From Scalesia atractyloides (Eukaryota > Streptophyta > Magnoliopsida > Asterales > Asteraceae): a DNA stretch of 64,000 nucleotides. Position 1 is the first letter of the stretch. Each line of letters opens with the position of its first letter. The notes beneath the pieces are model-generated. The model did no database searches. It was not told the origin of the DNA and saw nothing but the letters and a program-made list of their open reading frames with translations. The stretch covers positions 27,283,857 through 27,347,856 of the forward strand of contig CAMTDV010000013.1 in NCBI GenBank assembly GCA_947069175.1, written 5' to 3'. A program made the position numbers and the translations under genes. Positions 47,694 through 60,030 of the stretch are shown here, piece after piece.

Positions 47694-47705
47694 GCTCTGA
47701 TACCA
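47694..47705 (-). promoter_or_regulatory. primer binding site of element C (initiator tRNA-Met)
   Basis: Plus strand GCTCTGATACCA, the complement of TGGTATCAGAGC, three bases from the LTR. Confidence 0.9.
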
Positions 47706-48760
47706 ATCTGTTACACCCTGACCCGCAGCGGAAATGGTAGTCGGGCATGATTGGGTTTTCATCAAAGCTCATGACATGTACTATAAAGTTTCATATTTAT
47801 TATTTCTCTTTAAAGAAGAAGTTAAAATAAACATACAAACACAACATGTTCAAATACATTTTCATTCAAATTACAAACTGAAGTACAATTACAAAGGAAA
47901 ACAAAACTAAACGTTCATTCCAAGGCATTAACTTGTTTATTCTTCTAGGCCATCCTATGTGTTTCTTTTCTCAACCGGATCACCTGTATCATGTGTAAAA
48001 TAGGGTTTTGGGTCAACAAAAGTTGGCGATTGAATCTTATTTAAATATTTGAAAGGATTAGTTATGTTGGTTATTTGAATAAAATTGTGCATAACCAAAT
48101 ATGAATAAACGTAAATGTAAATATAATCACAAAACACATAATATCAAACAATGCACAAGCACACACACCAAATGATGAACAATGAGATCAAGGCTCAATC
48201 AAACGGAGCCGATCTAATGAGCCACGCGATGTTCAACTCGTCTCCCACGAGGAACTGATGGGCCTAATGAATGATTTGCACGCAACTTGACAAAATGTAA
48301 ACACGAATCACAACAAACAATATTTACATCATAAGTTTAGGTCATATAATGGTAATGGCACAAGTTTGAATAAACGAAATAATTAAAGCGACACATGATA
48401 CACCCCAAAACATGAATAAAAAGGAGAATTTGTAAGGATTCACTCACAGTGGGTGCGTTCCTTGATGACGATGAATGCGCACGAATATTATGATTCAACC
48501 GACGACGGAAAAACTAACCTAAATAATAACGAAATGATTCGGTAAATAAATAAACTTTATTTGAGATTAATATTTTTAATTAGTGCTCTTAATGGGATTG
48601 TTAGATTTATTTTTGTGTGTTTAAGGAAATTTTCTAACTTTAAAAATCTTATTTTTAAGTATTTTTAATTAATTTTCCAATTAAATAAATAAATAAAAAG
48701 AAAATAAAAAGGTTGACTTTTTGACCGTTGACTGTTGACCGGTCGGACTGTGTTTTTATA

Positions 48761-48833
48761 TGCGCTGAGTGAGGTTCGAACTCGGGACCTCTCGTATACG
48801 TGCACGCAGCTCTACCAACTGAGCTACGTGTCT
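48761..48833 (-). other. tRNA-like module A, right LTR of element C
   Basis: Same box A and box B as 43445-43518. Confidence 0.75.
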
Positions 48834-48934
48834 AACCCGAAATATTTCTGATTTTAATTATATTTATATAATCTTTAGATTAAACTATATTCTGATTTAA
48901 CAAAAAGATTTGTATATTATAGAGACAGGGTAAT

Positions 48935-49007
48935 AGAACCGGCTCGAACTCGCGACCTTTGCTTCGTGTGTGCACACAGCCCGACCAATTGGGCTGTGTG
49001 TTTAACC
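48935..49007 (-). other. tRNA-like module B, right LTR of element C
   Basis: Same as 43619-43689. Confidence 0.65.
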
Positions 49008-49107
49008 CGTTGGATATAAGATTTTTATTTCTTTTATATACTTACTGTCAAGTTTCATATTTGAGTTTTATAAAAAGGTTTGAATATTGTGACGAATCGA
49101 AACAAGA

Positions 49108-49173
49108 ACAGAATCGAACCCGAGACCTTGACTTCATATACACACAGTCCAACCAACTGGACATTGTGTCTAA
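49108..49173 (-). other. tRNA-like module C, right LTR of element C
   Basis: Same as 43791-43857 with small changes in the stem (GGACATTGTG on the plus strand). Confidence 0.6.
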
Positions 49174-49742
49174 CCCAGTTTAATACAAATTTTACGTTAT
49201 TTTAAACATAAACTCAGTTCGTCTTCTTCATTTCAAAGACACAGACTTTTAAACCTGATTGACTCTATGCGTTTGATAATTCTTTTATGAGTTCCTATTG
49301 ACTACTTATGATATATATATAAAAAGTGAATGAGATTGGATGAGCGCTATACCGAACAGAGAGTTCCTCTGATTTCTGGCGAGATTCCGGTAAGTGCAGA
49401 TCTTCCGACGAAGTGTTTCTGGTGAACAGAGAGTTGCAAGAAGATTTAAGAGTGTGTGTGTGCATTCTAAAGAGTTCTAGAGCTCCTATTTATAGATGAG
49501 GAGGTCGCACAATTTAAGTTTCGGTTTCGGTCAAAATTGGGTTATGGCGGATTGATTGCATAGTTAATTGGACGTATTTTGACTCGATTTGAGTCTTGGT
49601 TCAAGACTGGAAGCATTTTCTTCGGTTATTTGCGAAGAATTCGCAATCTTGGTGATTGTCGGGATTATAGCCGTTACTGGACGGAAACTTTGAATCAGTC
49701 AAAGAGATAAGTGATAAAAGATTGTTTGATTAATTCATTTCA

Positions 49743-49831
49743 GATGTTCAGGTGTGGTGTAGCGGTGTGTTATGTGCTTGGACTTGTGGGTGACCCGGGT
49801 TCGAAACGCGACGTCTCCAAATTTTTTTTTA
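49743..49831 (+). other. antisense tRNA-like module with T-run, right LTR of element C
   Basis: TGGTGTAGCGGT box A and CCCGGGTTCGAAACG box B; the T-arm has lost a pair (ACGCG for ACCCGG) relative to the left copy. Nine T follow. Confidence 0.68.
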
Positions 49832-50006
49832 ATTCATTACTTTTTTTGTTATTTAATAATTATGTTTTAAAATTCTAATATATATATTTATTATGTATTG
49901 TTTAAAATTCATTTAAGCAATAAATACGCAACGAAAATTTATAACTGAATATTCGATTAATAAACGAAGCGGGTTTTGAAAAACCCATTTTTCGACGAAT
50001 GTTACA

Positions 50007-50581
50007 TACTTGAATACCCATGTGTTGGGTACTTAGTGAGATAAGTTTTCTCTACACAATTTCACCTCCTACACATCATTATTTTTCCATAAGTTCTAAA
50101 CTATAATTTATTCGGTGTAACCTCGGGCGTGTGGCCATTTCCGGCAGTACAGACTGCTCCGGCTGTTGTGCCCTGTGAGGCAGACGCGTCATCTTTAGTA
50201 GAGGGTGAAATCTGTTTTAAGGGAAGCGTTTTGAACACGTGCCTTGGCCACAACCGTCAACACTTGTTTGTTCATTTTGTAGGAAATTATTGTATAAGAA
50301 GATGTGGTTCGAGACCTCGTTGAAGCCCACACAAAGGATCACATAAGAAGACGTGATTCAAGAGTTCGTTGAAGACTACACAACGGACCATACAAGAAGA
50401 CGCTGTTAAGGCTCTTGTTGAAGACTATGGCTTGAATCAATTTAGTTACATATGTTGTATTATATATATTATTTCGTTTAAATTTGTTTATAGTACGTGT
50501 ACTATAATTTCTCAAATATCTAAAGAGAGTATCTTTACTTTTTTATTTATATAATTTTTTATTAAAATTGTGACCCATATC
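50007..50581 (+). repeat. 5' LTR of element D, part 2
   Basis: Starts with the TACTT duplication made by element C and matches 55425-55995. The common sequence ends at TGTGACCCATATC. Confidence 0.8.
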
Positions 50582-50851
50582 ATATAAACTTAAAACAGAT
50601 TTTGTGAGATTGTTGCTACAATCTTAAAACCTTATTTATAAGGATTTTGGGTTCACGAAAGGATTTATAATAAACAAAATTTAGAGATTATGATCTTATA
50701 AATATTGTTTTGGGAAATTTGTATGTAGTATAACTCGATGTGTTTAGATTTATTGAGATTGAGTATAATCTTAAATCCTATACCGTGATACAAAACGAAT
50801 AATTTTGGTTCAACCGTTTGGTTTTTGAATGATTTTAGAATCGTTAATTTT

Positions 50852-51977
50852 TTCTAACCTTTGTGTTAGAACTAGTTTATTAGTGTAAACCATACTTTTT
50901 GTAAACGTTAAATTTCTCTAACTTGCGTGTTAGACCGGAATTAGGGTGTAGACCTTACGTTTTTTGTAAACGTTAAATTCTATTGAGTCGAATTTTCATG
51001 TCTTTAAATAAGAGTTTTATGTTACTTGATTAGAGTTTTATGTCTCTAATTAAGTCTCTATTTAAAGTACTCATCCATCCATGGATTTATAGCATAAACT
51101 TTAGTGATTCTAACACGAGTGGTAGACTGGTTTATATGTTTTTGATATAAACTAATATGCCTTATAATGATTTTTATAATCATATAATTCTAAATGAGTG
51201 TGTTAGAATTGGGTTTTTGATATATAAACTGATATGTTTTATAAGATTTCTGTAAGCGTTATTTTCTAACGAGCTTGTTAGAACCTATTGGTATGATAAT
51301 GGTTATTATAATCATTTATTTCTAACAAGTGTGTTAGAACATATTTATTGATAAGATTTATAACAATTTTTGTAATTGTTTATTTCTAACAAAAGTGTTA
51401 GAAACCGTTTATAAAAAAATGCAAATGATTTTTGTAATCATTTGTCTTCTAGTATGCGTGCTAGAAACGGTTCATGAAAAGTGTTAGAAACAGTTTATAA
51501 AAAATGCAAAATGATTTCTGTAATCATTTGTCTTCTAACATGCGTGTTAGAAACGGTTCATGACAAGTGTTTGTTTGGAAGCAATTTCAGTTGTTTATTT
51601 TTAACATGTGTATTAGAAGTGACTGATTTATATGAACCATATATGTGTTTATAACAAGTCGAATTAACATTTAGTGGAAATGTTAATATTTCTAACGTGC
51701 GCGTTAGATTTTTTTTTATTTTAACATGATTGTTAAAAATTGTTAGAATACAAATGCTTTGAAATGTTTTATGTAAACATTTTATATAAGCAATTTGTTG
51801 TAGAATTGATTTTAGTGAATATAAACACATTAATGGTTTGCATGGTTTAGAAATAAAAAGTCATACATAGAAGTTGATGTTTGATTGGCTTCAAGGATTA
51901 AATCACCATAAACTGATGGTGATGTTGTATGGGATTTATCACTAACTTTAATTTGTGATTTCTAAATCCAGATGGTC

Positions 51978-52050
<73 letters not shown>

Positions 52051-52080
52051 ATGACTTAAATTTGCTAACACGCGTGTTAG
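50852..52080. repeat. cluster of TTCTAAC-N6-GTTAGAA palindromes
   Basis: About a dozen imperfect copies of a 20-bp inverted repeat with a 6-base centre lie at 50852, 50917, 51186, 51264, 51320, 51383, 51447, 51533, 51691, 51719 and 52065, with weaker ones near 51108 and 51600. Centres vary (CTTTGT, GAGCTT, AAGTGT, ATGCGT and others) but the arms stay complementary. Copies 51447 and 51533 sit in a local tandem duplication of about 90 bp. Confidence 0.85.
51983..52044. repeat. TA dinucleotide microsatellite
   Basis: Alternating TA run of about 62 bp inside element D. Confidence 0.9.
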
Positions 52081-55000
52081 AAAATGTGTATCACAAATAT
52101 AAGGTTAGAGATTGTTCATTATATAAGCCATAATGAATGGAAATGTTTTATGTAAACATTTAGTTGCCTATGTTTGCATTAAATATGATGATAAATGGTT
52201 GATATTATTAATATAGTATATTGCAAAACTAAGGAAATATTTTAGAGTGATTTTTAAAACAAAGTTTTGCATAGTATTGATAATTCAAATGGTTCGCTAC
52301 TCTTGCTAGAAATAACATACGATGAACAAAGTAACAATCTCATGGATATTATTTGGTGGAAAACAACTTGGTGTTGTTGTGAACAAATTTAATTGTTCAA
52401 TTTCACTACTTAAATGTAGTCATTGTAACAACTTGGTGTTGTTTTATGTAGAATTGTCCAATTTAAAGTTTCAAGATGAATTGAGAAACTTGTACTTACA
52501 AGTACATGGAGTCTTATTGAGGGAGTATCTCAAGACATGCCATGAGACGATATCGTTTGAGAAGATTTTGGTCAAACTATAAAGTGTTGAAGATAAAAGC
52601 ACTTTGATATTTGATGTCTACATATCGTCTATGCTTCTGTTTAAATTTCAAAAGTGTTTGGCACTTATGATTTAATTCGAATGTATTTTATTGTTTTGTG
52701 TTCAATATCTTCGCATAACTCAAGCAATTTTTACAAAGAAATAAATCACTAATGTTTATGATGTATAAATTATTTTTGTGGAAAATAATTATAACGTTAA
52801 TTATACATTATTTAAAAGAATATGGTTTTAAATGGATATAGTACATGAAAATACTTGGACATAAACAACTTAAGAGTTGTTGCATTGACTAAAAGTCAAA
52901 AGACGAGACATCAAATGTGTAACCACATCACGAGTGAGTAGTGAGTGTATTGAGATGAAATACACAAACGAGATTCATGTCGAAATACTTCGTTAGAAAT
53001 CATTGGAAAATTCACAAGTTTGAATTCTAACATATGAAAGTAATAGTACTATATGTTATTGTATACCTTTTAATAAATCTTGCGAGATTTATACGTAGAT
53101 GCGTCTACCACGTGAATATGGAAATTTTACCTTCGTTTGGGAGAGCATCCTAAATATACATATCTCCTAATGAATAACAATATATGTGTGCAAATCACTT
53201 ATGGCAAAATTATGAATGCCATGTTGTTGAGTGTGGATCTAGTTGACTCTATCTTCCACATAATAGTGATTGTAAACAAGGAACATTCATCTTGTTGGCG
53301 ATGAGTTTGTTCACCAAGAGACTTAGTTTAAGACTTATGTTTATGTACTTATGAGTCAATGGTAAAGCGTTGGAGATTAAAGGTAAACAAGTTATGTTCC
53401 TTAATTGAATGATAAAATTTAGCTATGTGCTATATACAATAATTTGTGAGACCTTCCTAAATATTGATGTTTTAGGATTATGAACAAGTCTCATTATTTT
53501 GTCTTAACAAGGGATGAATGTTGCAAAGTGATCTTATGATATCCTTAGGGCTATGAAGAATCGGAATGATGCATCTTCTGTTCACATAATAAATTATTGT
53601 AGTCTAAAGCGTGCTAGACTAGTACTTGGTTAATTATGGGTTTTGATGGAGACTAGTTAACTCTAAACATTCAAATGTGTATGAACACAAAAAGAATTTG
53701 TGTATAGACAAAGTTGAGGGAGAATTTTCATTCATTATAAGGAAAATACATGTAACTTTGAAGAGTTTGTTCGAAAAGCTAATGAGGAGAACTCATTGTC
53801 TAGGCTTATTCTAGATGTTAAATTAGAATTATTCTAAGTTGGTGACAAACTTATGACAATGGCATGTGTTGCTTTGGTCAGCTCGGAAGCTTATGTAAGC
53901 TAATGCAATATGAGTTGAATTCACTGATATAATGAGGTTGATCTTGTTCAATCATATGTGTATAAATCTCTTCATAAGTGAAGTTACGGAAATGTTGATC
54001 AAATGGCAAGAAATATGGGGGATGATCCATTTAAGAAAACAACCCTATAAGGGTATGTAGAAATGGTTTTCATTACCCCATCTAGATGTTATCCAATAAC
54101 ACTTAAATGTGGGGGTGCCTTGCATTTGTACCATAAAATTTTGGCAATAAGGATTTTCTAATCAAATCTAATATTGCAAACAAACGACTAAGTGGAGGAC
54201 ACAAAAGTCGTAGTGCATAATGGAGATGTGTTGTGTTTGCCTTAAATGATACGGGTATCATACAAAGACATATATTATTACTAGATTCAGGTGGCCACTG
54301 AGGTTATAGTTTACAAATTGACTATAGGAAAAATTAACTTACGACTTAACAACACATCATGACAACTTATCTCAAATACGCAAAGTTATTTGTAATGACT
54401 AGACAAAGTCAAAGATAGTGTTATGGATCCAACAACCTGAGGGTTTATTAGAGACAAGTTGTGGAATGAGACTAAAGCCCATGGAAAAAGAGTGTATAAA
54501 GCAAACCTAACTTAGTTGACTGGAGATCCCAAGATCTAAGTTCAAAAGGACAACGAATTCATATGCTTAAGGGTGGTCACTGTAGGGGCATAGCTGATAT
54601 GCATAAGCTAGTTTATATGGCTATATACACCGCCTAAACGATAAAAGGTGTTTAAATATGCTCTAGTTCATTCCTATGAAATTCAGTGACAAATTGTGAG
54701 GCTAAGCATATTATGTGGTAAATGATTTTGCGTAATCATGGTAACCATGATGCTTTTAATGATTTAAGGAGAATCACCTATGTTAAAGAGAAGTGAGGTC
54801 GCTTCGAATGGAATTGGGTGCACAATTCTTAGAGCTCTCGCAGAATCAGGAAAGTGTTCCATGACCATTATTGGACACAACTATGACGGGATGACCCCGC
54901 TAAGGAGAGTATTATGTGAAGTGTATTGTTGTCTACACAAATGGGGATTTGTTCAAGGAATCGCGTCTACAAATCGCTAGGAGACTAAGTATGCTTCACA

Positions 55001-55103
55001 ACAGAAAGTTCAAAGGGAACACCTACTTATCCGGCAATACTCAACTATCGAGGTTCCATTGGATTTTTTATGTGTTTTGAACGATCTCCATTCATGTGGA
55101 GAT

Positions 55104-55995
55104 TGTTGGAATTTATGTAGTATGAATGGATATTAATTTAGTGAAATTATAATTTAGTAAAATTGTAATTATTTATTAGACTCTTCATATGGATGATAAA
55201 CTCTTAAGTAGAGTTTTTATGTCAATTTATTTGTTATTATTAGAGTTTATGTCTCTAATAAAATAACTAATTAAGTGAGACTTTTCACTTATTCTCTTAA
55301 CTCTTGTAAAACTAGAAGGCTATATGCCTCATTTTGAGATAGAGAAAAAATGGCTAGAAAAATACAAGAGAAGTAATATAAGAAAACACATGAATTATGG
55401 AGAGTTCTTGGAAAAGAAGAGATACTTGAATACCCATGTGTTGGGTACATAGAGAGATAAGTTTTCTCTACTCAATTTCATCTCCTACATATCATTATTT
55501 TTCCATAAGTTCTAACACTATAATTTATCCGGTGTAACCTCGGGCACGTGGCCATTTCTGGCAGTACAGACTGCTCCGGCTGTTGTGCCCTGTGAGACAG
55601 ACGCGTCATCTTTAGTAGAGGCGTGAAATCTGTTTTAAGAGAAGCGTGTTGAACACGTGCCTCGGCCACAACCGTCAACACTTGTTTGTTCATTTTGTAG
55701 GAAATTATTGTATAAGAAGATGTGGTTCAAGACCTCGTTGAAGCCCACACAAAGGATCATACAAGGAGACATGATTCAAGAGTTCGTTGAAGACTACACA
55801 ATGGACCATAAAGAAGACACGTTAAGGCTGTTGTTGAAGATTATGGCTAGAATCAATTTAGTTACATATGTTGTTTTATATATATTATTTCGTTTAAAAT
55901 TTGTTTATGGTACGTGTACTATAATTTTCCAAATATGTAAAGAGAGTATCTTTACTATTTTTATTTATATAAATTTTAAAATTGTGACCCATATC
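55104..55995 (+). repeat. 3' LTR of element D, with the empty site of element C
   Basis: It begins TGTTGGAATTTATGTAG or slightly inside this, and ends CCATATC. AGAGATACTTGAATACCC near 55421 is the uninterrupted version of the element C target. Confidence 0.75.
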
Positions 55996-56413
55996 CTAGG
56001 ATTGAAACAATTTTAGTCCACAAGTTTATTTTTATAACTTATTTTAATATTATCTGTTTAATCTATAAACTTCTTATTACTGTTCGTTTAGTAAATGAAG
56101 GAATGAAGCATTACATGTGATAATAACACCATTGTTGGTTTTTGGAATAAATAGTTTCACTTCATATTTTAGTAATTTAATGTCTATCGTTTTAATTTTG
56201 TTGTACATATTTTCATTAAAATACTTTCCATCATAGATTATGATTTTGATTATTATTATTTATCATTCAAATGTTTAGTTTTTGTATTTTAAATTAAAAA
56301 AAAAAGATAGCGAGTTTGTTTAAATGTCTTATCCGATTTTAAAAGGCTAGGTCATGACTAGATTTCAAAAAATAATAACCCGTATATAACAAGTTTAGAT
56401 ATATTATTATATT
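55996..56413. other. intergenic stretch, no gene seen
   Basis: AT-rich, without coding capacity or recognised repeat ends. Confidence 0.4.
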
Positions 56414-56882
56414 AAAGATCCTGTAGAAAGGGTCCAATGTGTGAAAAGTGTGAGAAATATTGTAGAGATGACATGTGTTCTCAATCTAAATTAATTCAAA
56501 AGGGTAAACAAGTATTTGTCATTGATTCAATTAATTAATAACCTTCCATAACCGCAACTAGTTATTATAGGAATACGAATTTGTATTTCTTTTTTAAGAT
56601 CCATTAAGATTCTTGGGTTATCATTCATCAATTATAAAATCTGAAGATCGCAAGAAGGTTTCAGCGTGAAACAGTTACTTTTTCAGTGTGTTTGGGGTGT
56701 TTTATTTCAATTCAATGGAGTCCAGTGATGCAGGTACTTTTGTGGTGTTTTTTTATAATCGTTATTTTATCATAGGAATTTCTTATGCTAAAAATTATCA
56801 TGTCTGGGTTAATGGGGGTTGGGTGTATTATGTTCATTATCATAAGACGAACGATTATTTTATTTTATCTGGTCTTACTCTA

Positions 56883-57170
56883 GAGTTTTAATTGAATAGA
56901 TTTCATCAACTTGAATTATAATGTTATATCATGAATAGATATTGGTAAATGGCTGTATAGTGGTATATGCATGGTCAATAGTCTTATATGTTGAATAGAT
57001 GTTGTAAATTTGTTTTGATAGTGTTATTATGAGTTTTAATTGAATAGATTTCATCAACTTGAATTATAATGTTATATCATGAATAGATATTGGTAAATGG
57101 CTGTATAGTGGTATATGCATGGTCAATAGTCTTATATGTTGATAGATGTTGTAAATTTGTTTTGATAGTG
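56883..57170. repeat. about 148-bp tandem duplication
   Basis: Two head-to-tail copies beginning GAGTTTTAATTGAATAG (56883 and 57031), near identical. Confidence 0.85.
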
Positions 57171-58060
57171 TTTTATTCCACCAGATACTGTTAATTACAT
57201 TTATAGTATAATATACCAGATCAATAGTGTTATATACTAAATATTTAGTGTTAACTTGATTAATAGTGTTTTATTCCACGTAAAACTTTGTTATACACTC
57301 AATTGATATGGGTAACTTTGCAGTTAGTGTTCTATAATTGTTTGATAGTGGTATATAATGGTGTTTTATTCTACCTAATGTTGTTAATTACAATATAGTG
57401 TAATATACCGGTCAATACTGTTATAACATTAGATAGTTAGTGTTAACTTGATAAATATTGTTTTATCATGAGTAGAACTTTGCTATACACTGAATTAATA
57501 TTGTTAACTTTGCACATAGTGTTTTATAATTGTTTGGCAATGTTATATAATGGTGTTCATGACAGTGTTATAGTGTTTGTTAGTTGTGGTATCTTAATTC
57601 TCTCGAACGACGGTGGCTGATGTTTTTCTCTCAGCAGACGTTTTCTTCACCTTTACATGGTTCAGCTCATATACAACTCGATTAGGTTTTGGTATCATTA
57701 GCACGTTATGATCTAGGTGTTGCTGGAAAAGTGGGTCGTCTAGCTTTTCGAGCAGTTCATCCAACATGGCGTCATCTATAACCTCAATCGGTCCGTGAAT
57801 CTTTTTTTTCACAATTAACATCCTTATGATCATATGCATACGCAGCCTGCACATATAAGCAGTGTTATATTTGGTTATCGATAAACGCAGTGTTGTAGTG
57901 TTATATAAAGTGTTATAGTGTTATACACAGTGCTGTAATGTTATACATAGTGCTACAGTGTTATATATAGTGTTGTAGTGTTATAAAAAGATTACATGGT
58001 GTTATATATCATGATGAAGTGTTATATATAGTGTTTCAGTGTTATAAAAGGATTTCAATG
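57140..58060. repeat. AGTGTTATA-rich arm of the transposon
   Basis: Dense degenerate repeats of AGTGTTATA on the plus strand, interrupted at 57594-57854 by an exon-like segment. Mirrored by TATAACACT repeats at 59470-59720. Confidence 0.65.
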
Positions 58061-60030
58061 TATCGCATACCGCTAGTAACGCAATCGGCTCTTTATATTC
58101 AGCATCGCGCTTGCGGTTCCACACCGTTGTCATGTGGTTTAAGCATGTTATCATGTAGGTGCACACCAATCAAAGCTTATGATATCAATTTTTGGGTCCA
58201 CGCATCCCAAGAAACGTTGATTAACACTACAGCTGGTGCTTGTTTCCCCATCACATTGTAAAACAAAACCAACCAGTTCTATTCGAACAACCGGCCACTT
58301 AAAGTGTCGCATACCATCATGTCCTTCAGTCCTACTAGTGACACCTTAGTACAATCATTGAATTGTGACCTCTACTCGGCTACTAGAGGGTTGTTATCTC
58401 TCGCTCTAATTTTTTCTACAATATCCCCGTTTGGAATTCCGAATATCTTATGGACCAACTCCGGTGTGATCCATACATGGTGTGCGCCAACTTCAACACC
58501 CCAACGCCCTCGTCATAGTTGCCTGCCAACCAATATGCAAGCCGAGTTCGCATACATTGTATTTAAGTAAGGAACCAAACCCCATTGCTACCACCTTTGG
58601 TTTAGATTGTTAACCAATATCACCAGGTTATCCGGAGACGTCTTTGGTTTAATTTTTGGGCCCGTGAACGACTCATATGGTTTTGAAAGCAACGAGATCG
58701 ACGGCCTTGTTGATTTCCTCCTAGTTGCTGTTGATTTGCGTCTTTTACCCTCTGGTGGTTCGGGTATATTGTCAACATCCCCGCCAACAGGGTGTGATGC
58801 AGTAGCTGAAACCAAGATGTACAGTTTATTATACCACAATCACAATTAAAAAAATCGCAAAATACTAGCATTGTGGTTTTAAAATACTTACTAGTTGGTT
58901 TTATGGAGGGCGGTGGGGACAGAAGTCATCATCATTGTCGGCATGGTGTGATGCTGCAGCTGGACACGAAAATATACAGGTTTGTTATACTACAATCAAA
59001 ATTAAAAAACTGCTATAGATTAATTGTATGAAAACACTTACTAGGTGTTGGTATTTTCTTTACACCAATAACTGCTTTCCCTTTGTCCGCAGGTCGGCCG
59101 CTAAGATCCGTAGAGCTTGGTGTGTTTTTTCCTGATGGATTGTTTCCAGCATTTCGCTCTTCTTCGTCTAGATATACAACATATTTTGTTAATATAAAAC
59201 ATCATAATTTTATATTTATTATACACGGTTATCATTCATTACATATCCATTCCGACGAAAGGGGTATTGCATAACAAAACAATATTTTATACACGGTTAT
59301 AGTTTTTACTTTATCTATATCTTCTTCCCCTATGCTTTCATTATCCGAATCACTCAACGAGATGCTTGTTGAATCATATTATCAAAGCCCTTTTCCATTT
59401 TGTAATTTGGTATTCGGCCGCTTCTCCTAACTAAAATTATATGCTTTCAAATTAGTAAAAAAGTAGCAGTGAACACTACAAAGCAATATAACACTATATC
59501 ATTATAAAACACTCCAGCGTTATGTATAACACTACAACCACCATTAAACAGTTTATAACACTAAAGTAAGTAGATAACATTACAAAACAAGATATAACAC
59601 TACAAATCACTATAAAACACTACGAATAATGTATAACACCATATAACCCTTTTATAACTCTGTATAACACTACAACATTATATATAACACTACACCACCA
59701 TTCAGCTCTATATTATGCATATAACACATAAACCCTTTTTGTAACACTGCAAAGAACTACACTTGTAGTTTACATCCTTTTCAACTATGAACAACACTTC
59801 ATTCAGCATGTACCAATAACAACATGCCATAATAAAAACCCTATAGCTAATTACTACTCCGTTTTTAAAACAATACAAGCATCAACAGACACTATATACT
59901 GACTTAAAAACAAAACCTTATTAAAATACAAACCTGCTTTCAATACAGTTGTTTTTCGCTTTCGTTTCACACCCAATGTGATGCTTGAAGCTTTTTTTAA
60001 TCCATTACACATCCTTTGCTGCTCAATTTT
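57594..60030 (-). pseudogene. multi-exon gene remnant inside the Mutator-like element
   Basis: The minus strand shows exon-like pieces with plausible GT-AG edges: near 60030-59945 (GLKKASSITLGVKRKRKTTV), 59395-59325, 59172-59043 (DEEERNAGNNPSGKN), 58962-58893, 58809-58070 and 57849-57594. The large piece contains WITPELVHKIFGIPNGDIVE and MMVCDTLSGRLF, which resemble the N-terminal region of plant transposon proteins associated with Ulp1/C48 protease domains; that link is tentative. Stops (for example near 58338) and frame slips, including one at an A8 run (57807-57814), show it is broken. No catalytic protease domain is seen. Confidence 0.45.
59470..59720. repeat. TATAACACT-rich arm of the transposon
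   Basis: Degenerate TATAACACTA repeats, the reverse complement of the left arm at 57140-58060. Confidence 0.65.

Larger units (their letters stand above)
42395..50006 (-). mobile_element. element C: gag-bearing LTR element, relative of B
   Basis: A 7612-bp insertion flanked by TACTT (42390-42394 and 50007-50011). The other LTR of element D at about 55420 shows the uninterrupted site, with one TACTT. The order matches B: 3' LTR, PPT, hairpin, gag, leader, PBS, 5' LTR. The LTRs look nearly identical, yet gag is broken, so this copy was probably moved in trans. Confidence 0.92.
47709..50006 (-). repeat. 5' LTR of element C
   Basis: 2298 bp, nearly identical to 42395-44694, with the inner edge TGTTACACCC. 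Confidence 0.92.
50582..55103 (+). mobile_element. element D interior, non-coding
   Basis: About 4.5 kb without recognisable gag or pol. A plus-strand frame at 52322-52582 (86 codons) and others are unlike any protein I know. The left part holds the palindrome cluster and a TA microsatellite. The right edge, with CATGTGGAGAT before TGTTGGAA, looks like a Copia polypurine tract. Confidence 0.55.
42079..55995 (+). mobile_element. element D: Copia-style LTR element with non-coding interior
   Basis: Two copies of an approximately 890-bp LTR bound 4.5 kb of non-coding DNA. CTAGG precedes the left copy (42074-42078) and follows the right one (55996-56000), a possible target duplication. The word GGAGATTGTTGGAA at the right LTR start is typical of Copia elements. 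Element C sits in the left LTR. The orientation is inferred from that PPT-like word and is not secure; no PBS is evident. Confidence 0.65.

Noticed and set aside
50129..50323. Short plus-strand frame
   Set aside because: It lies wholly inside the LTR of element D and is not open in the same way in the other LTR.
52322..52582. 86-codon frame as a gene of element D
   Set aside because: No similarity to gag, pol or any family I know, and no second supporting piece nearby.
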